Source of the DNA: an uncultured Planctomycetaceae bacterium
GTDB lineage: Bacteria > Planctomycetota > Planctomycetia > Planctomycetales > Planctomycetaceae
DNA: 64,000 nt
Assembly (NCBI GenBank): GCA_913031625.1
Contig: CAJWGB010000003.1
Span: forward strand, 1 to 64,000
Direction of reading: 5' to 3'
The first letter of the stretch is position 1. Every line of letters begins with the position of its first letter. Positions 1 to 8,838 of this stretch are shown piece after piece. The position numbers were made by a program, and so were the translations under genes. The notes beneath the pieces were generated by a model. The model had not been told where the DNA came from. It searched no databases and saw nothing but the letters and a program-made list of their open reading frames with translations.

Positions 1-27
1 CTCGTTGACACCCGAGGCCTCACGGCC
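1..27. repeat. Dispersed GC-rich repeat, copy A
   Basis: The first 27 bases match 47008-47034 at 24 of 27 positions (differences at offsets 8, 15 and 22). Both copies begin CTCGTTG and continue into a GGCC-rich inverted repeat, and both are intergenic. A shorter form of the same lead-in is followed by a different palindrome near 15064. I infer a small interspersed palindromic element. The copy number in the genome is unknown. Confidence 0.45.
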
Positions 28-78
28 TTCGGCTCACATGTACTTCATGCAGCAATGTCAATCGTTCTCTCAGCGCAC

Positions 79-107
79 AAAAAAAAGCGACGTGGGTAAC
101 ACGTCGC
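79..107 (-). terminator. Rho-independent terminator of the acidic membrane protein gene
   Basis: A perfect 8-bp stem (87-94 paired with 100-107, GCGACGTG/CACGTCGC) with a 5-nt loop is followed on the minus strand by eight T residues (A-run at 79-86). It lies 29 bases beyond the stop of the minus-strand gene at 136-561, so it should end that transcript. Confidence 0.8.
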
Positions 108-135
108 CTGGTTTGTTCAGGTTGCGTGGCCAGAG

Positions 136-561
136 TCAGGCCCATTCGTCGTCGTCGTCGAAGTCATCATCATCCATGCCCTCGTCGAAGAACTCTTCGT
201 CACCAGCGTCGTCTTCGAAATCTCCCTCGTCGTCAAACGACGAGGGTTCTTCATCCATGTCATCATCGTCGTCTTCGAAGTCGTCCTCATTGTCATCCTG
301 AGTGGCAGGAGACGGTGATGGTGGAGCAGCTTCCGGAGCAAGACCGGCAAACCCTTCTTTGGGGTACAGGCCCATCAGAACGAACGGGCTCGCGACGAGC
401 AGCAGCGCCAGCACACCCGCCATGATGACGAAAACGGCCATGACTCCGCTGAAGAGATTCTCCCCATGCAACTCACGTGACTGAAAGCCAATGAGTGCCA
501 GCAGAATCCCGGCCGGCACGGCGACGAGGAACGACATCAGGATGACCTGCATTTTCGACAT
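136..561 (-). CDS. Small membrane protein with a very acidic C-terminal tail
   Basis: The 141-residue product has two hydrophobic segments (about residues 5-25 and 38-66). A short Pro/Ala linker follows, then a C-terminal half made almost entirely of Asp, Glu, Ser, Phe and Gly (about residues 88-141). I recognise no enzymatic domain. The tail should be soluble and disordered and might bind cations or basic partners, but that is inference. It ends at a strong terminator and stands alone. The membrane segments and the good terminator support a real gene, although the acidic tail is low-complexity sequence. Confidence 0.6.
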   Translation of the reverse strand: MSKMQVILMSFLVAVPAGILLALIGFQSRELHGENLFSGVMAVFVIMAGVLALLLVASPFVLMGLYPKEGFAGLAPEAAPPSPSPATQDDNEDDFEDDDDDMDEEPSSFDDEGDFEDDAGDEEFFDEGMDDDDFDDDDEWA

Positions 562-744
562 GGGATTACTTTACCGAATATTCGGGCTGTATGGATCGTG
601 TGGACCGACAGACAGTTCACACGCTGCATCAGTTATCGTCATGGTACGAAGCCCGTCTGAGTCACGGCAAGGACTCGTCCCGAAGGTTTTCTCATCTGAT
701 TCACAAAATGCGGGTGGTTACGGCTGATGAGGTCTCTGGTACCA

Positions 745-2022
745 CTATTCGAGCCGAAACAGCTTTCGAATTGCATCCAACAGCCCGTGAGGTGTGCCCT
801 CTTTGGCTTCTGACTTTAGCGTGTCCAGCGGTGGGTGAAGTACCTTGTTCACAATCCGATGGACGGTTTTCTCGATGGCCTGCTGCTGTTCATCATCCAG
901 TTCCGGCAGTCGGCGAAACAGAATCTCAAGTTCATTCTGGCTGATATCTGTCAGCTGATCTCGCAGTCGTTGAACCACGGGTCCTGTTGCCCGGTGATAC
1001 ACGTCGTGCATGAATCGCTCGGTCTGCTGTTGAATAATCTCTCTTGCTTTGTCGACTTCTGACAGCCGTTTCTGGCGATTCCGTTCACAGATGGATTCGA
1101 GAGAATCGATGTCGCAAAGGAACACATTGTCGTCGATCCCACCGATTGACGGGTCGAAGTCACGTGGCGCCCCGAGGTCAAGGATCACGATTGGCTGACG
1201 TCGGGAAGCCTGCCGAATCTTCGCAAATCGATCGCGGGAGACCAGAGTAGAGGTTGCTCCCGTGGTGCTGACGACGACATCGGCTTTGATGAGCCAGTCG
1301 TCCAGCTCGTCCCATGCGGCAGTTTGCCCCTGAAATGACTCAGCCAGCGCTTCCGCGCGTTCTCGACTGCGGTTTACGACGACGATGTCTTTCACACCTT
1401 CATCGGCAAGGTAACGAAGAGTCTCCTCTGCCATTTCGCCGGCACCGATGACGACGACCTGTTTGTTGTCGAACCGATTAAAGATGCCCTTGCCGAATTC
1501 TCCGACTGCCACACTGGCGATTGACACACGGCCTTCGCTCAGCTTCGTCCGGGTCCGGACCTGAGCCGATACATCCAGAGCTCTTTGAAACAGCACGTTG
1601 GTCAGAGCGCCGCAGGAACCATTCTCACTGGCGATGCGGTATGCTTCGCGCACCTGAGTGACAATCTGTGGTTCACCGAGCACCATGCTGTCCAGACTGC
1701 AGACCACCTCAAACAGATGTTCCACAGCGCGGGGCCCATGGTGAGACAACACAGAGCTTGTGAATTCATCACACGGCACGTTATGGAATTTTGAGACAAA
1801 GTCAGTGATGTGTGCTGAGCTCAGATTGCTTTCGTCGTTACTTGTCGCTGCATAGACCTCGACACGGTTGCAGGTTGACAGAACAACAATCTCTGAATCT
1901 GGATGCTGATCCCGCCACCGCGCATAGGCGTCGTTGAGCTGGTCTTCGGAGGAGAAAGCGAGTTTCTCGCGAAGTTCCAGCCCTGCGTTGTGATGATTAC
2001 AGCTGAGGACAAATACGTTCAT
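745..2022 (-). CDS. hemA: Glutamyl-tRNA reductase
   Basis: The 425-residue enzyme reduces glutamyl-tRNA to glutamate-1-semialdehyde, the first committed step of C5 tetrapyrrole synthesis. The N-terminal catalytic domain has the family STCNRVEVY motif with the nucleophilic Cys at residue 51, and a conserved SMVLGEPQI motif near residue 110. The NADPH-binding domain starts with VVVIGAGEMAEET near residue 190, and a helical dimerisation domain follows. Length is normal for the family. The next gene downstream in transcription order lies upstream on the same strand: the HemX/CcsA-like membrane gene ends 42 bases before this start, so the two are probably cotranscribed. This pairing is common in bacteria and links haem supply to cytochrome assembly. 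Confidence 0.97.
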   Translation of the reverse strand: MNVFVLSCNHHNAGLELREKLAFSSEDQLNDAYARWRDQHPDSEIVVLSTCNRVEVYAATSNDESNLSSAHITDFVSKFHNVPCDEFTSSVLSHHGPRAVEHLFEVVCSLDSMVLGEPQIVTQVREAYRIASENGSCGALTNVLFQRALDVSAQVRTRTKLSEGRVSIASVAVGEFGKGIFNRFDNKQVVVIGAGEMAEETLRYLADEGVKDIVVVNRSRERAEALAESFQGQTAAWDELDDWLIKADVVVSTTGATSTLVSRDRFAKIRQASRRQPIVILDLGAPRDFDPSIGGIDDNVFLCDIDSLESICERNRQKRLSEVDKAREIIQQQTERFMHDVYHRATGPVVQRLRDQLTDISQNELEILFRRLPELDDEQQQAIEKTVHRIVNKVLHPPLDTLKSEAKEGTPHGLLDAIRKLFRLE

Positions 2023-2064
2023 GATTTGTTTGAAGCGACGCGGAGTCGCGCCACTCCGTTATTG

Positions 2065-2976
2065 TCAGGCGATCCAGCTATATTCGTGGATCAAACTGGT
2101 TTGCGTCTCAGAATTCTCAGGAGTCTTCGATTCTTCTGACTGGCCGTGCACACCGCCTGACAGCAGCATCAGGCCAAACACCGTCAACAACAGAAAACCG
2201 CCTGCCAGCAGCGTAAGCCGCGCCACCTTACGACCGCTTTCGTCCGGATGCCTGATCTGCCAGACAAACGTCGTGACCATCAGCCCCCACACAATGACCG
2301 TCCCGGCGACAATAGGATCCGTCCACTGAAACGGTTGACCGCTGCTCTGAATGGACAGCACGAATCCGGTGACCAGCCCCACCGTGAGCAACAACACGGT
2401 GGCCGACGCCAGCCAGTAACAGATTGATGTGAGCCGCTCGAGACTGGGAAACTGAAAACCGTGCAGCCACGATGCTCCGCCCCGCAGCTTTTGATACTGC
2501 AGCAGATACATTACAGCGCAGACCGTGGATGAAAAGACGCTGCTGATCCCGAGGACAAGTGTGGAAGCGTGCAGCATGCCCCAGCGGTGAGTGGCTCGTT
2601 CACGTACTTCGCCGGCGGTGGCTGCGTCGTCGACCAGCAACGCCATTCCAATCAGGGCGAAAACGATCGGCAACAGAAATGGTCCCAGACTGATTCGTTG
2701 CTGCAGAGTCGTGATCAGCAGATAGACCAGTCCGCCCAGCCATGCCAGCACCAGCAGCCAGTCGTGACTGCTGCCAACCAGCGGAGGCAGATCGGATGAC
2801 TGCGAACGTGTAACCAGGTAAGCCGAATGAGCCAGCAGCCCGGCACAGGCAGCGATCAGTATGACCCAGCGAAGGACTCTTGTTCGTGCGCGAAGCACCT
2901 GAGTCAGCTCGCCGCCAAATGCGACCAGATAACTGAGGACAAAACACGACAGATGGACTTTGGAAAGAAATGCCAC
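2065..2976 (-). CDS. HemX/CcsA-like cytochrome c assembly membrane protein
   Basis: The 303-residue product is almost wholly hydrophobic, with about eight predicted membrane helices, and matches the CcsA/HemX type of cytochrome c assembly protein. Such proteins sit next to hemA in many bacteria, as here, and are thought to handle haem or regulate HemA level. I do not see a clear Trp-rich WWD haem-handling motif of true CcsA, so the HemX-like reading is preferred. A true CcsA partner may be encoded elsewhere, for example in the ResB-type gene at the end of this window. It is the first gene of the hemA transcript. Confidence 0.75.
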   Translation of the reverse strand: MAFLSKVHLSCFVLSYLVAFGGELTQVLRARTRVLRWVILIAACAGLLAHSAYLVTRSQSSDLPPLVGSSHDWLLVLAWLGGLVYLLITTLQQRISLGPFLLPIVFALIGMALLVDDAATAGEVRERATHRWGMLHASTLVLGISSVFSSTVCAVMYLLQYQKLRGGASWLHGFQFPSLERLTSICYWLASATVLLLTVGLVTGFVLSIQSSGQPFQWTDPIVAGTVIVWGLMVTTFVWQIRHPDESGRKVARLTLLAGGFLLLTVFGLMLLSGGVHGQSEESKTPENSETQTSLIHEYSWIA

Positions 2977-3132
2977 GGTGGGGCCGTTCTCGAAATGAAA
3001 GTGTATCCATGCCCGGTTTCGTGCATTCTAAGCTGCCAAAGTGAGTAGAAAAGCGCTGAAGTCGTTTGAAGGACACTTCCCCGAACATCAATACAGAAGA
3101 TCCGGAACGATCCGTGCAGAAACACCAGATTC

Positions 3133-3939
3133 ATGAGCGAATACCAGTCCTCAAACCGCCAGACATGGAATCACCTTGCCGATTCCGGCAGCCTGTTTGC
3201 CCGGGTTGCCACGGATGAAGAGTGCCAGAAACCTTTGAAGGTGCTTGACGGCCGCGGCTGGCTGCCCCCCAGCGTGGCTGACCTGGATGTGCTGTGCCTC
3301 GCATCCGGAGGTGGCTGGCAGTCCATCCTGTATGGTGTTGCCGGCGCCAATGTGACGGTTCTGGACATCAGTGAATCGATGCTGCTGCTGGACGACCAGG
3401 AAGCCAAACGTCGAGGACTCAGCATCCGCACAATTCAGGGTTCGATGGACGACCTGCGAATGCTGGACAGCAGCACCTTCGACATTGTCCATCAACCTGT
3501 CAGCACGTGTTATATCCCGGACCTTGTCCCGATGTACGCAGAGATCGCTCGCGTGCTGCGGGATGATGGAATCTACATCAGCCAGCACAAACAGCCGACC
3601 AGTCTGCAGATCAGCCATCGCAATGAACGCCACCAGTTTGTGATCGGGGTTGAGTACTACCACCAGGGTCCACTCCCTCGGCAGATTGACGAGTCCTATC
3701 GCGAATCGGGAGCCACCGAGTACCTGCACCGGCTCGAAGACCTTGTCGGAGGTCTCGCCCGCACGGGGCTTATTCTGGAAGACCTGCGTGAACCGGTGCG
3801 AGCCAACCCCAAAGCCCCCGTCACTCACTACGGATATCGGGGGCGTTTTGTCGCTCCGTACCTGCGCATGAAAGCACGCCGCCGGCCGCGATCCGGGGAC
3901 GAACAGGCCCGTGCATCAGCAATCTGGACGCCGGAATAA
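3133..3939 (+). CDS. Class I SAM-dependent methyltransferase
   Basis: The 268-residue soluble protein has a Rossmann-type methyltransferase core. Motif I reads as LDVLCLASGGGWQS near residues 53-66, followed by an acidic residue after the second strand (VTVLDISESM) and a motif-II-like STFDIVHQPVS segment. It resembles the UbiE/Methyltransf_11 group. The substrate cannot be told from sequence. The gene starts 156 bases from the divergent HemX/CcsA-like gene, so the gap 2977-3132 should hold both promoters. The following gene is on the opposite strand, so this is probably a single-gene transcript. Confidence 0.85.
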   Translation: MSEYQSSNRQTWNHLADSGSLFARVATDEECQKPLKVLDGRGWLPPSVADLDVLCLASGGGWQSILYGVAGANVTVLDISESMLLLDDQEAKRRGLSIRTIQGSMDDLRMLDSSTFDIVHQPVSTCYIPDLVPMYAEIARVLRDDGIYISQHKQPTSLQISHRNERHQFVIGVEYYHQGPLPRQIDESYRESGATEYLHRLEDLVGGLARTGLILEDLREPVRANPKAPVTHYGYRGRFVAPYLRMKARRRPRSGDEQARASAIWTPE

Positions 3940-3997
3940 CGGGAAGCCTCAATGGAATGCGCTTTCAGGCGCGATCCCGGTTCGTCTCAGTTATCGA

Positions 3998-4026
3998 CTC
4001 TGTGAGACTCTGTGCTCCCTGTGGTG
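3998..4026. repeat. Degenerate CACAGAG-type dispersed repeat, copy 1
   Basis: Read on the minus strand this stretch has the pattern ACCACAG, a short spacer, CACAGAG, a short spacer, CACAGAG. Two similar stretches lie at 11971-11998 and 38669-38697, also between genes. It looks like a member of a short interspersed family. No coding or hairpin role is evident. Confidence 0.4.
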
Positions 4027-4105
4027 AAAGCCGAGGCGTTGCCTGTCCCCCATTACGTCAGTGGATCTTCGGGTAACAACACCGACTACGTTGCTGACAT
4101 GCTCG

Positions 4106-5116
4106 CTACGGCGCGGGTAACTTATTCTGCCCTTCAACTGGCGGAACTGCGCGAATCTGAAACAGCTCAAGGTTGCGAAACTCAATCGCGTCTCCTTCGA
4201 CCTGAAGACCGATTCGTCCGGACCTGCGGCCTTCTGTCGCTCCGTTCTGGAGCGTACCGTTCACAAGCACCGTGACGTTGCCCTCGTAGACGGCAATCTG
4301 CATCCTGTTCCATTCTCCAATCGGTTTTTCGTTCGTCTCAGTTCTCTTCCGGGCATAAGAGATCAGTTGCTTACCAGACACTTTGGCCTGAAACGCTCCG
4401 AGTGACCAGAAGTCACCTGCACGACCGGAATACAGCTGCGCCTCGAGCCCGTTGGGGATGAGAGCGTCCTCGTCTGAGAGCATAAAGAAGATGCCGCTGT
4501 CTCCGCCGGTGCCTTCCGGCCACCGCCACTCAACAGACAGAATGTAATTGTCGTAAGGCTTCTCTGTTCGCAGGTATCCTTTTGCCTTTCCTGAACATGC
4601 GATAATGCCGTCTCGATATGTCCACACGGGAGCGGCCGGCGTCGGCCGGCCCCCATCAATCGCCTGCCAGCCCTGAAAGTCCTTCCCGTTCAGCAAGTCA
4701 ATTCGCTTCATTTCCGGCAGCTGAGTGCCAGCGGAATCATCGAGTTGGGCTGCTCGTGCCCACCGCAGCCATTTCAGGGCGGCGACGCGCTGCTGTTCGA
4801 GGGGTTGACCAGGCGAATAACCGAACCGTTCTTTGCTGAGCGAATGGAGAATGAGCATTGCTTCAAGGCGGACATGAAATTCCTTCGCCAGCAGGAGACG
4901 CGGCAGAACTGCCAGACACTTCGCGTCACCTTTCCGAATCGCCTTTCGGCACGCCTTCAACCGGATCGCAGGGTCTTTTGCGTCGAGTGTTACGGGTTCC
5001 TGAGCGGCCGGCCTGAACTCATCACCGGGCCCAGTCCTAAGAGTGATGCTGGACGGAAGACTCAACAGGCAGAGCATTGTCAGCGGAGTGACAGGCGATA
5101 TTCCGAACACGGTCAT
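4106..5116 (-). CDS. Exported DUF1080 (3-keto-disaccharide hydrolase-type) protein
   Basis: The ATG at 5116 is chosen because it begins a plausible signal peptide (hydrophobic stretch at about residues 7-25); the longer frame only adds basic, non-conserved residues. After a helical, HEAT-like segment (about residues 40-110), the DUF1080 jelly-roll domain begins at LLNGKDFQGWQAIDGG. It contains the typical GGDSGIFFML and GLEAQLYSG segments and ends with a RNLELFQI strand. DUF1080 proteins are very abundant in Planctomycetota and are associated with glycan degradation; some act on 3-keto-glycosides. Substrate here is unknown. It sits alone, converging on the methyltransferase gene. Confidence 0.85.
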   Translation of the reverse strand: MTVFGISPVTPLTMLCLLSLPSSITLRTGPGDEFRPAAQEPVTLDAKDPAIRLKACRKAIRKGDAKCLAVLPRLLLAKEFHVRLEAMLILHSLSKERFGYSPGQPLEQQRVAALKWLRWARAAQLDDSAGTQLPEMKRIDLLNGKDFQGWQAIDGGRPTPAAPVWTYRDGIIACSGKAKGYLRTEKPYDNYILSVEWRWPEGTGGDSGIFFMLSDEDALIPNGLEAQLYSGRAGDFWSLGAFQAKVSGKQLISYARKRTETNEKPIGEWNRMQIAVYEGNVTVLVNGTLQNGATEGRRSGRIGLQVEGDAIEFRNLELFQIRAVPPVEGQNKLPAP

Positions 5117-5396
5117 GCTTTCAGGCGTTGACGGACGGCGCCGAAAATCGGGCAGTGTCCGGTGGCGACGGATTAATTTAAACGGACGAGATGGGAGACT
5201 CTGGTGAGCCGAAAGTCCCGTATTCAATAACGCTTTGAGTTCGGCGTAATATTTTGACCCTACGGGGAGGTCGTCAACTACTACTTGCAGCAATAGATTC
5301 CATGTCGAGGAGAAAAACTCTCAGGATTTCACGCAACCTCACCACCCGAAATCGGAAACTACATAAGTACCGAATAATCCAGCAAAGGAGAGAAAT

Positions 5397-5930
5397 ATGG
5401 CGGTCAGGATTCTGACACTGGTTACCAACGGTCGCGGGGGTACAGGTCCAGGGCACAGTGCTGTGGCCGTGAATGACAAAGTCTATTCGTTTGAAGAGTT
5501 CTTGGGGGCAAATACGAGCACGAAAACGAGCGGCTGGAAGATTTTTGGCTTCGCACCTTATCTGAAGAAGAATGGACATCGTCCTGCTCTGGTCCAGTGG
5601 TTAACCCAGGTTCAGGAAAAGCGTGTTCTCGCGTACATCAATGAATCGATCAGAGATGATGATGACTACGGTACATCAGGTGTGTGTTCGCAGCAGGTTT
5701 CGATGGCAATTGACTACGGTTTGCCGAAACGTAATTTCAATCCGAGAGGTTTTGATACGCCGTACGGTGTTTATCATCATGCTCGCAATAAGGGTCTGGT
5801 GCAGCGTGAGGAATATTTTTGGCCCAATCGCGCAGAGTTGAACGCGTTAGCGTGGGCGAGAATCGCAAATAAACTGAAGCGAGAATACCCACTTGCCTAC
5901 AAGCACAGTAAAAATGGCTGGACACCGTGA
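5397..5930 (+). CDS. Unrecognised small protein, possibly a papain-like or amidase fold
   Basis: The 177-residue protein has an excellent ribosome site (AAAGGAGAG just before the ATG) and no signal peptide. I do not recognise the family. The pattern GxGPGHSAVAVNDKVYSFE near residues 15-33 and a later SGVCSQQVSMAID near residues 94-106 put a His and a Cys in separate conserved-looking motifs. That is reminiscent of permuted papain/NlpC or LRAT-like hydrolases, but this is only a guess. The gene and its flanks are more AT-rich than neighbouring genes, and a broken tRNA lies 230 bases downstream. It could therefore be cargo of an old integrated element. Confidence 0.7.
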   Translation: MAVRILTLVTNGRGGTGPGHSAVAVNDKVYSFEEFLGANTSTKTSGWKIFGFAPYLKKNGHRPALVQWLTQVQEKRVLAYINESIRDDDDYGTSGVCSQQVSMAIDYGLPKRNFNPRGFDTPYGVYHHARNKGLVQREEYFWPNRAELNALAWARIANKLKREYPLAYKHSKNGWTP

Positions 5931-6485
5931 TCGTCCGCTCCGACTGAATTCGAAGGAAATTTGCCGTCGGCACGATTGGCTTCAGGAGTAATGTCTGGAC
6001 TACAACTCACCGCCACTGGAGTCGTTTCGATCCCGATAGAAGCAACGGCAGGTCGACGTCGAGAAAACAGGGAGGGGCAAAGGTGTCAGCGGCCAGTGGC
6101 TCTTTTGTCACCTTCAGTGTTTTTCAACGCCATGTGAACAGTGGAGTAATACCACTACATCTCCGAAGCCGAAGGTTGCAGGTTCGAATCTCGCCGGGGA
6201 TATCTCTTAATGGCTGCCGGTGGCTGCAGAGCCCTGCAGTCTACGATACCCCGATGCTACTTGAGTGAACTCAGAGCCTCACCCACGTTCGGCATCTTCT
6301 GAGCATCCTGTTCCGACTGGTAGTTGACCAGTACGACGTACAGCCAGATGATTCATTCCCATGCCGGGATCTGGTCGACGGGATGAAGCCCTCTTCGCGT
6401 TGCCCTCGCTGGAGAATCTGTGGGCAACCTCGTATCCTGAACGGGCTCAATCTTTCGTTGTCCTTCAGGATTTGTGAGTCTGGCC
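5931..6485. other. Gene-poor gap holding a tRNA remnant
   Basis: No convincing open frame fills this 555-base gap. It contains the tRNA-Arg 3' fragment at 6161-6202. Frames reading across the fragment are short and show no recognisable domain. The composition and the lone gene before it suggest a former insertion site. Confidence 0.5.
6161..6202 (+). pseudogene. 3' half of a tRNA-Arg(CCG), decayed
   Basis: The bases CTCCGAA read as an anticodon loop with CCG at 6163-6165. They are followed by the 3' anticodon strand GCCGA, a short variable region, a canonical T-loop TTCGAAT (6183-6189) and an acceptor-like CGGGGAT plus A. Upstream sequence cannot form the 5' anticodon strand, D arm or acceptor strand. 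The T-stem has a mismatch and a wobble (GCAGG against CTCGC). It is therefore a 3' tRNA fragment. Such fragments are usual at the ends of elements that integrated into tRNA genes. Confidence 0.65.
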
Positions 6486-8681
6486 ATGAGAACAACTGCT
6501 CTGCTTCTGTTGACTGGTTTGTGTGTTGTTTCAGCGAACACATGCGCAGCCGATGGTACGGATCACCGGGTCTTTGACGCCGGGCAGCAGCCGGATGACA
6601 GCCGACTGAAAGATCCCAAAGATCTGAACGCCTATTTCCCGTTTGTTGTTCCGGAATCCAAAGCCGCGTGGGAGCAACGACAGGCGGAGCTGAAACAGCG
6701 CGTGATGGTTTCCACCGGCCTGTTTCCAATGCCGAAGAAGACACCGCTGAACGCTGTGATCCATGGGAAAGTCCAGCGCGACGGATTCACGGTTGAGAAG
6801 GTCTACTTTGAGAGCCTTCCGGGACACTTTGTTTCCGGTCTGCTGTTCCGCCCGGAAGGCAAGGTGACGAGCAAACGTCCGGCCGTCCTTTCTCCTCATG
6901 GTCACGGTGGTAGGCAGCAGAATTATGGTGCCGACAAGATGAAGGCACTGATTGAATCCGGCGCAGAACTGCATGAGAAGTCAGGCCGTTTCCCCAAGCT
7001 GGCCCGCTGTGCTCAGCTGGCACGAATGGGGTGCGTCACGTTTATCTTTGACATGCTTGGTTACGTTGACAGCCACCAGATCTCATACGAAGTGGCCCAT
7101 CGATACTCGGCCATCCGGCCGGAGATGGAACTCCAGGGACGCTGGGGCTTTTATAGCCCGCAGGCCGAAGGGCGGCTCCACAGTATTCTTGGACTGCAGA
7201 CATGGAACTGCATCAGGGGACTCGACTTTCTTGAGAGTCTGCCGGATGTGGATGCCAAACGCATGGCGGTCACCGGAGGAAGTGGAGGAGGGACGCAGAC
7301 AATTCTCCTCGGGGCCGTAGACGATCGTCACATCGCCGGGTTTCCTAACGGCATGGTGTCCACAAGCATGCAGGGAGGCTGCACGTGTGAGAACTGTAGT
7401 CTGCTGCGAGTCGGCACCGGCAACGTGGAACTGGCGGCTCTGTTCGCACCTCGTCCGCAGAGCATGACGGCTGCCAACGACTGGACCAAAGAAATGATGA
7501 CGAAGGGATACCCGCAGCTGAAACAGCTTTACGAGATGCTGGGTGTTCCCGAGAACGTTGACTGCTATGAGATGCTGCACTTTCCTCACAACTACAACGC
7601 CGTCACTCGCCGTGAAATGTACACATGGATGAATCGACACCTGAAGCTGGGGCTGGACGATCCGATCCAGGAACTCGACTGGGAACCGCTGACGAAAGAA
7701 GAGTACACCGTCTGGACGGACGATCATCCGGAACCTCCCAAAGGCAACAACTACGAACGAAAGCTGCTGCAACAATTGAATGATCGCGACCTCGAAGTGT
7801 TGGCGCATCACAAACCGGAAGGCAGTACGGCCACGCAAAATTATCTGTCCACCGTTCGTTCGGCGTGGAGCACGCTGATTGGCCGAGGTCTCCCGAAAGC
7901 GGAGGACGTCCAGCGCACCAAAGGCTGGAAGGAAGTTCGTGCAGGATATCTTGAGTTCGGTGACTACCTGACACTAACGACTCACGGAGAGCAGCTGCCA
8001 ATCGTCAGCGTCTACCCCAAGTCTGTTGAGTGGAATCAGGAAGTTGTCCTGTGGATTGACGGACAGGGAAAACAGGGCATGTTTCCCAACGGTCAGGCGC
8101 ATGCCGATCTGCTGCGTCTGATTGATGCTGGTTATTCAGTGGTTGGAATCGACCTGTATGGGCAGGGCGAATTCACCACCAATGGCGTACCGCTGAAGGA
8201 GAATCCGACCGTCAAGACGTCACGTCAGTTCGCAGGATATACCTATTGTTATAACGATACTGTGTTTGCTCGTCGTGTTCACGACATCCTGACAGTCACG
8301 GCATGGGTGAATGGTGATGAGCACAGTCCGAAGGCCCTGCATGCTGTCGGAGTTAACGGCGGCGGACCGCTGCTGGCTGCTGCTCGGGCAATCGCCGGCT
8401 CTGAATTTTCAAAGGCTGCCGTTGATACCAAAGGGTTCCGGTTTGGAACGCTCAAGACCTGGAAGCATGCAGACTTTCTGCCCGGTGCCGTAAAGTATGG
8501 TGACCTGCCCACACTGCTCTCTCTGTCTGCTCCCAACAGGCTCTGGATTGGCGGCGAAGAGACCGTGCCGGGAATTGTCACTCAGGCCTACGCTGAGTCG
8601 AGTGCCAGCGACAGCGTTGGATCATCAGGAGGACGGCTCGATACGACCACCGCTGCGATTGAGTGGATTATTCAGCAGTAA
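6486..8681 (+). CDS. Secreted alpha/beta hydrolase (acetyl xylan esterase-like)
   Basis: The ATG at 6486 directly begins a signal peptide (MRTTALLLLTGLCVVSA); a GTG at 6474 is in frame but less likely. The 731-residue product has an alpha/beta-hydrolase core: PAVLSPHGHGG (oxyanion strand), the nucleophile elbow GGSGGG with Ser near residue 266, and a later FPHNYN segment that may give the catalytic His. It belongs with the acetyl-xylan-esterase/dienelactone-hydrolase-like exported proteins common in planctomycetes. A second, weaker hydrolase-like half (GGG at GVNGGGPLLA) follows in the C-terminal part, so a duplicated fold is possible. Likely role: deacylation of polysaccharides outside the cytoplasm. 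It is a single-gene unit. Confidence 0.8.
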   Translation: MRTTALLLLTGLCVVSANTCAADGTDHRVFDAGQQPDDSRLKDPKDLNAYFPFVVPESKAAWEQRQAELKQRVMVSTGLFPMPKKTPLNAVIHGKVQRDGFTVEKVYFESLPGHFVSGLLFRPEGKVTSKRPAVLSPHGHGGRQQNYGADKMKALIESGAELHEKSGRFPKLARCAQLARMGCVTFIFDMLGYVDSHQISYEVAHRYSAIRPEMELQGRWGFYSPQAEGRLHSILGLQTWNCIRGLDFLESLPDVDAKRMAVTGGSGGGTQTILLGAVDDRHIAGFPNGMVSTSMQGGCTCENCSLLRVGTGNVELAALFAPRPQSMTAANDWTKEMMTKGYPQLKQLYEMLGVPENVDCYEMLHFPHNYNAVTRREMYTWMNRHLKLGLDDPIQELDWEPLTKEEYTVWTDDHPEPPKGNNYERKLLQQLNDRDLEVLAHHKPEGSTATQNYLSTVRSAWSTLIGRGLPKAEDVQRTKGWKEVRAGYLEFGDYLTLTTHGEQLPIVSVYPKSVEWNQEVVLWIDGQGKQGMFPNGQAHADLLRLIDAGYSVVGIDLYGQGEFTTNGVPLKENPTVKTSRQFAGYTYCYNDTVFARRVHDILTVTAWVNGDEHSPKALHAVGVNGGGPLLAAARAIAGSEFSKAAVDTKGFRFGTLKTWKHADFLPGAVKYGDLPTLLSLSAPNRLWIGGEETVPGIVTQAYAESSASDSVGSSGGRLDTTTAAIEWIIQQ

Positions 8682-8838
8682 TCAGAGTTGTTTGAACAAA
8701 TGACTCTGTCTGTTGGCTCAATGGACCGGCGTGCAGCAGTCGTACTGGGGCTGATTGCGAAGAGGTCCGTCGCTCGCGCGTCGGGTTTGCATTCAACCAA
8801 ATGCCCCCAACGGACGTTTGACGTAAACATCAAGCGTG

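Noticed and set aside
3151-3828. A long frame opposite the methyltransferase
   Set aside because: It mirrors the real gene's codons, has no motif and no ribosome site.
6161-6202. An intact tRNA gene
   Set aside because: No 5' acceptor, D arm or 5' anticodon strand can be found upstream, and the T-stem is mismatched.
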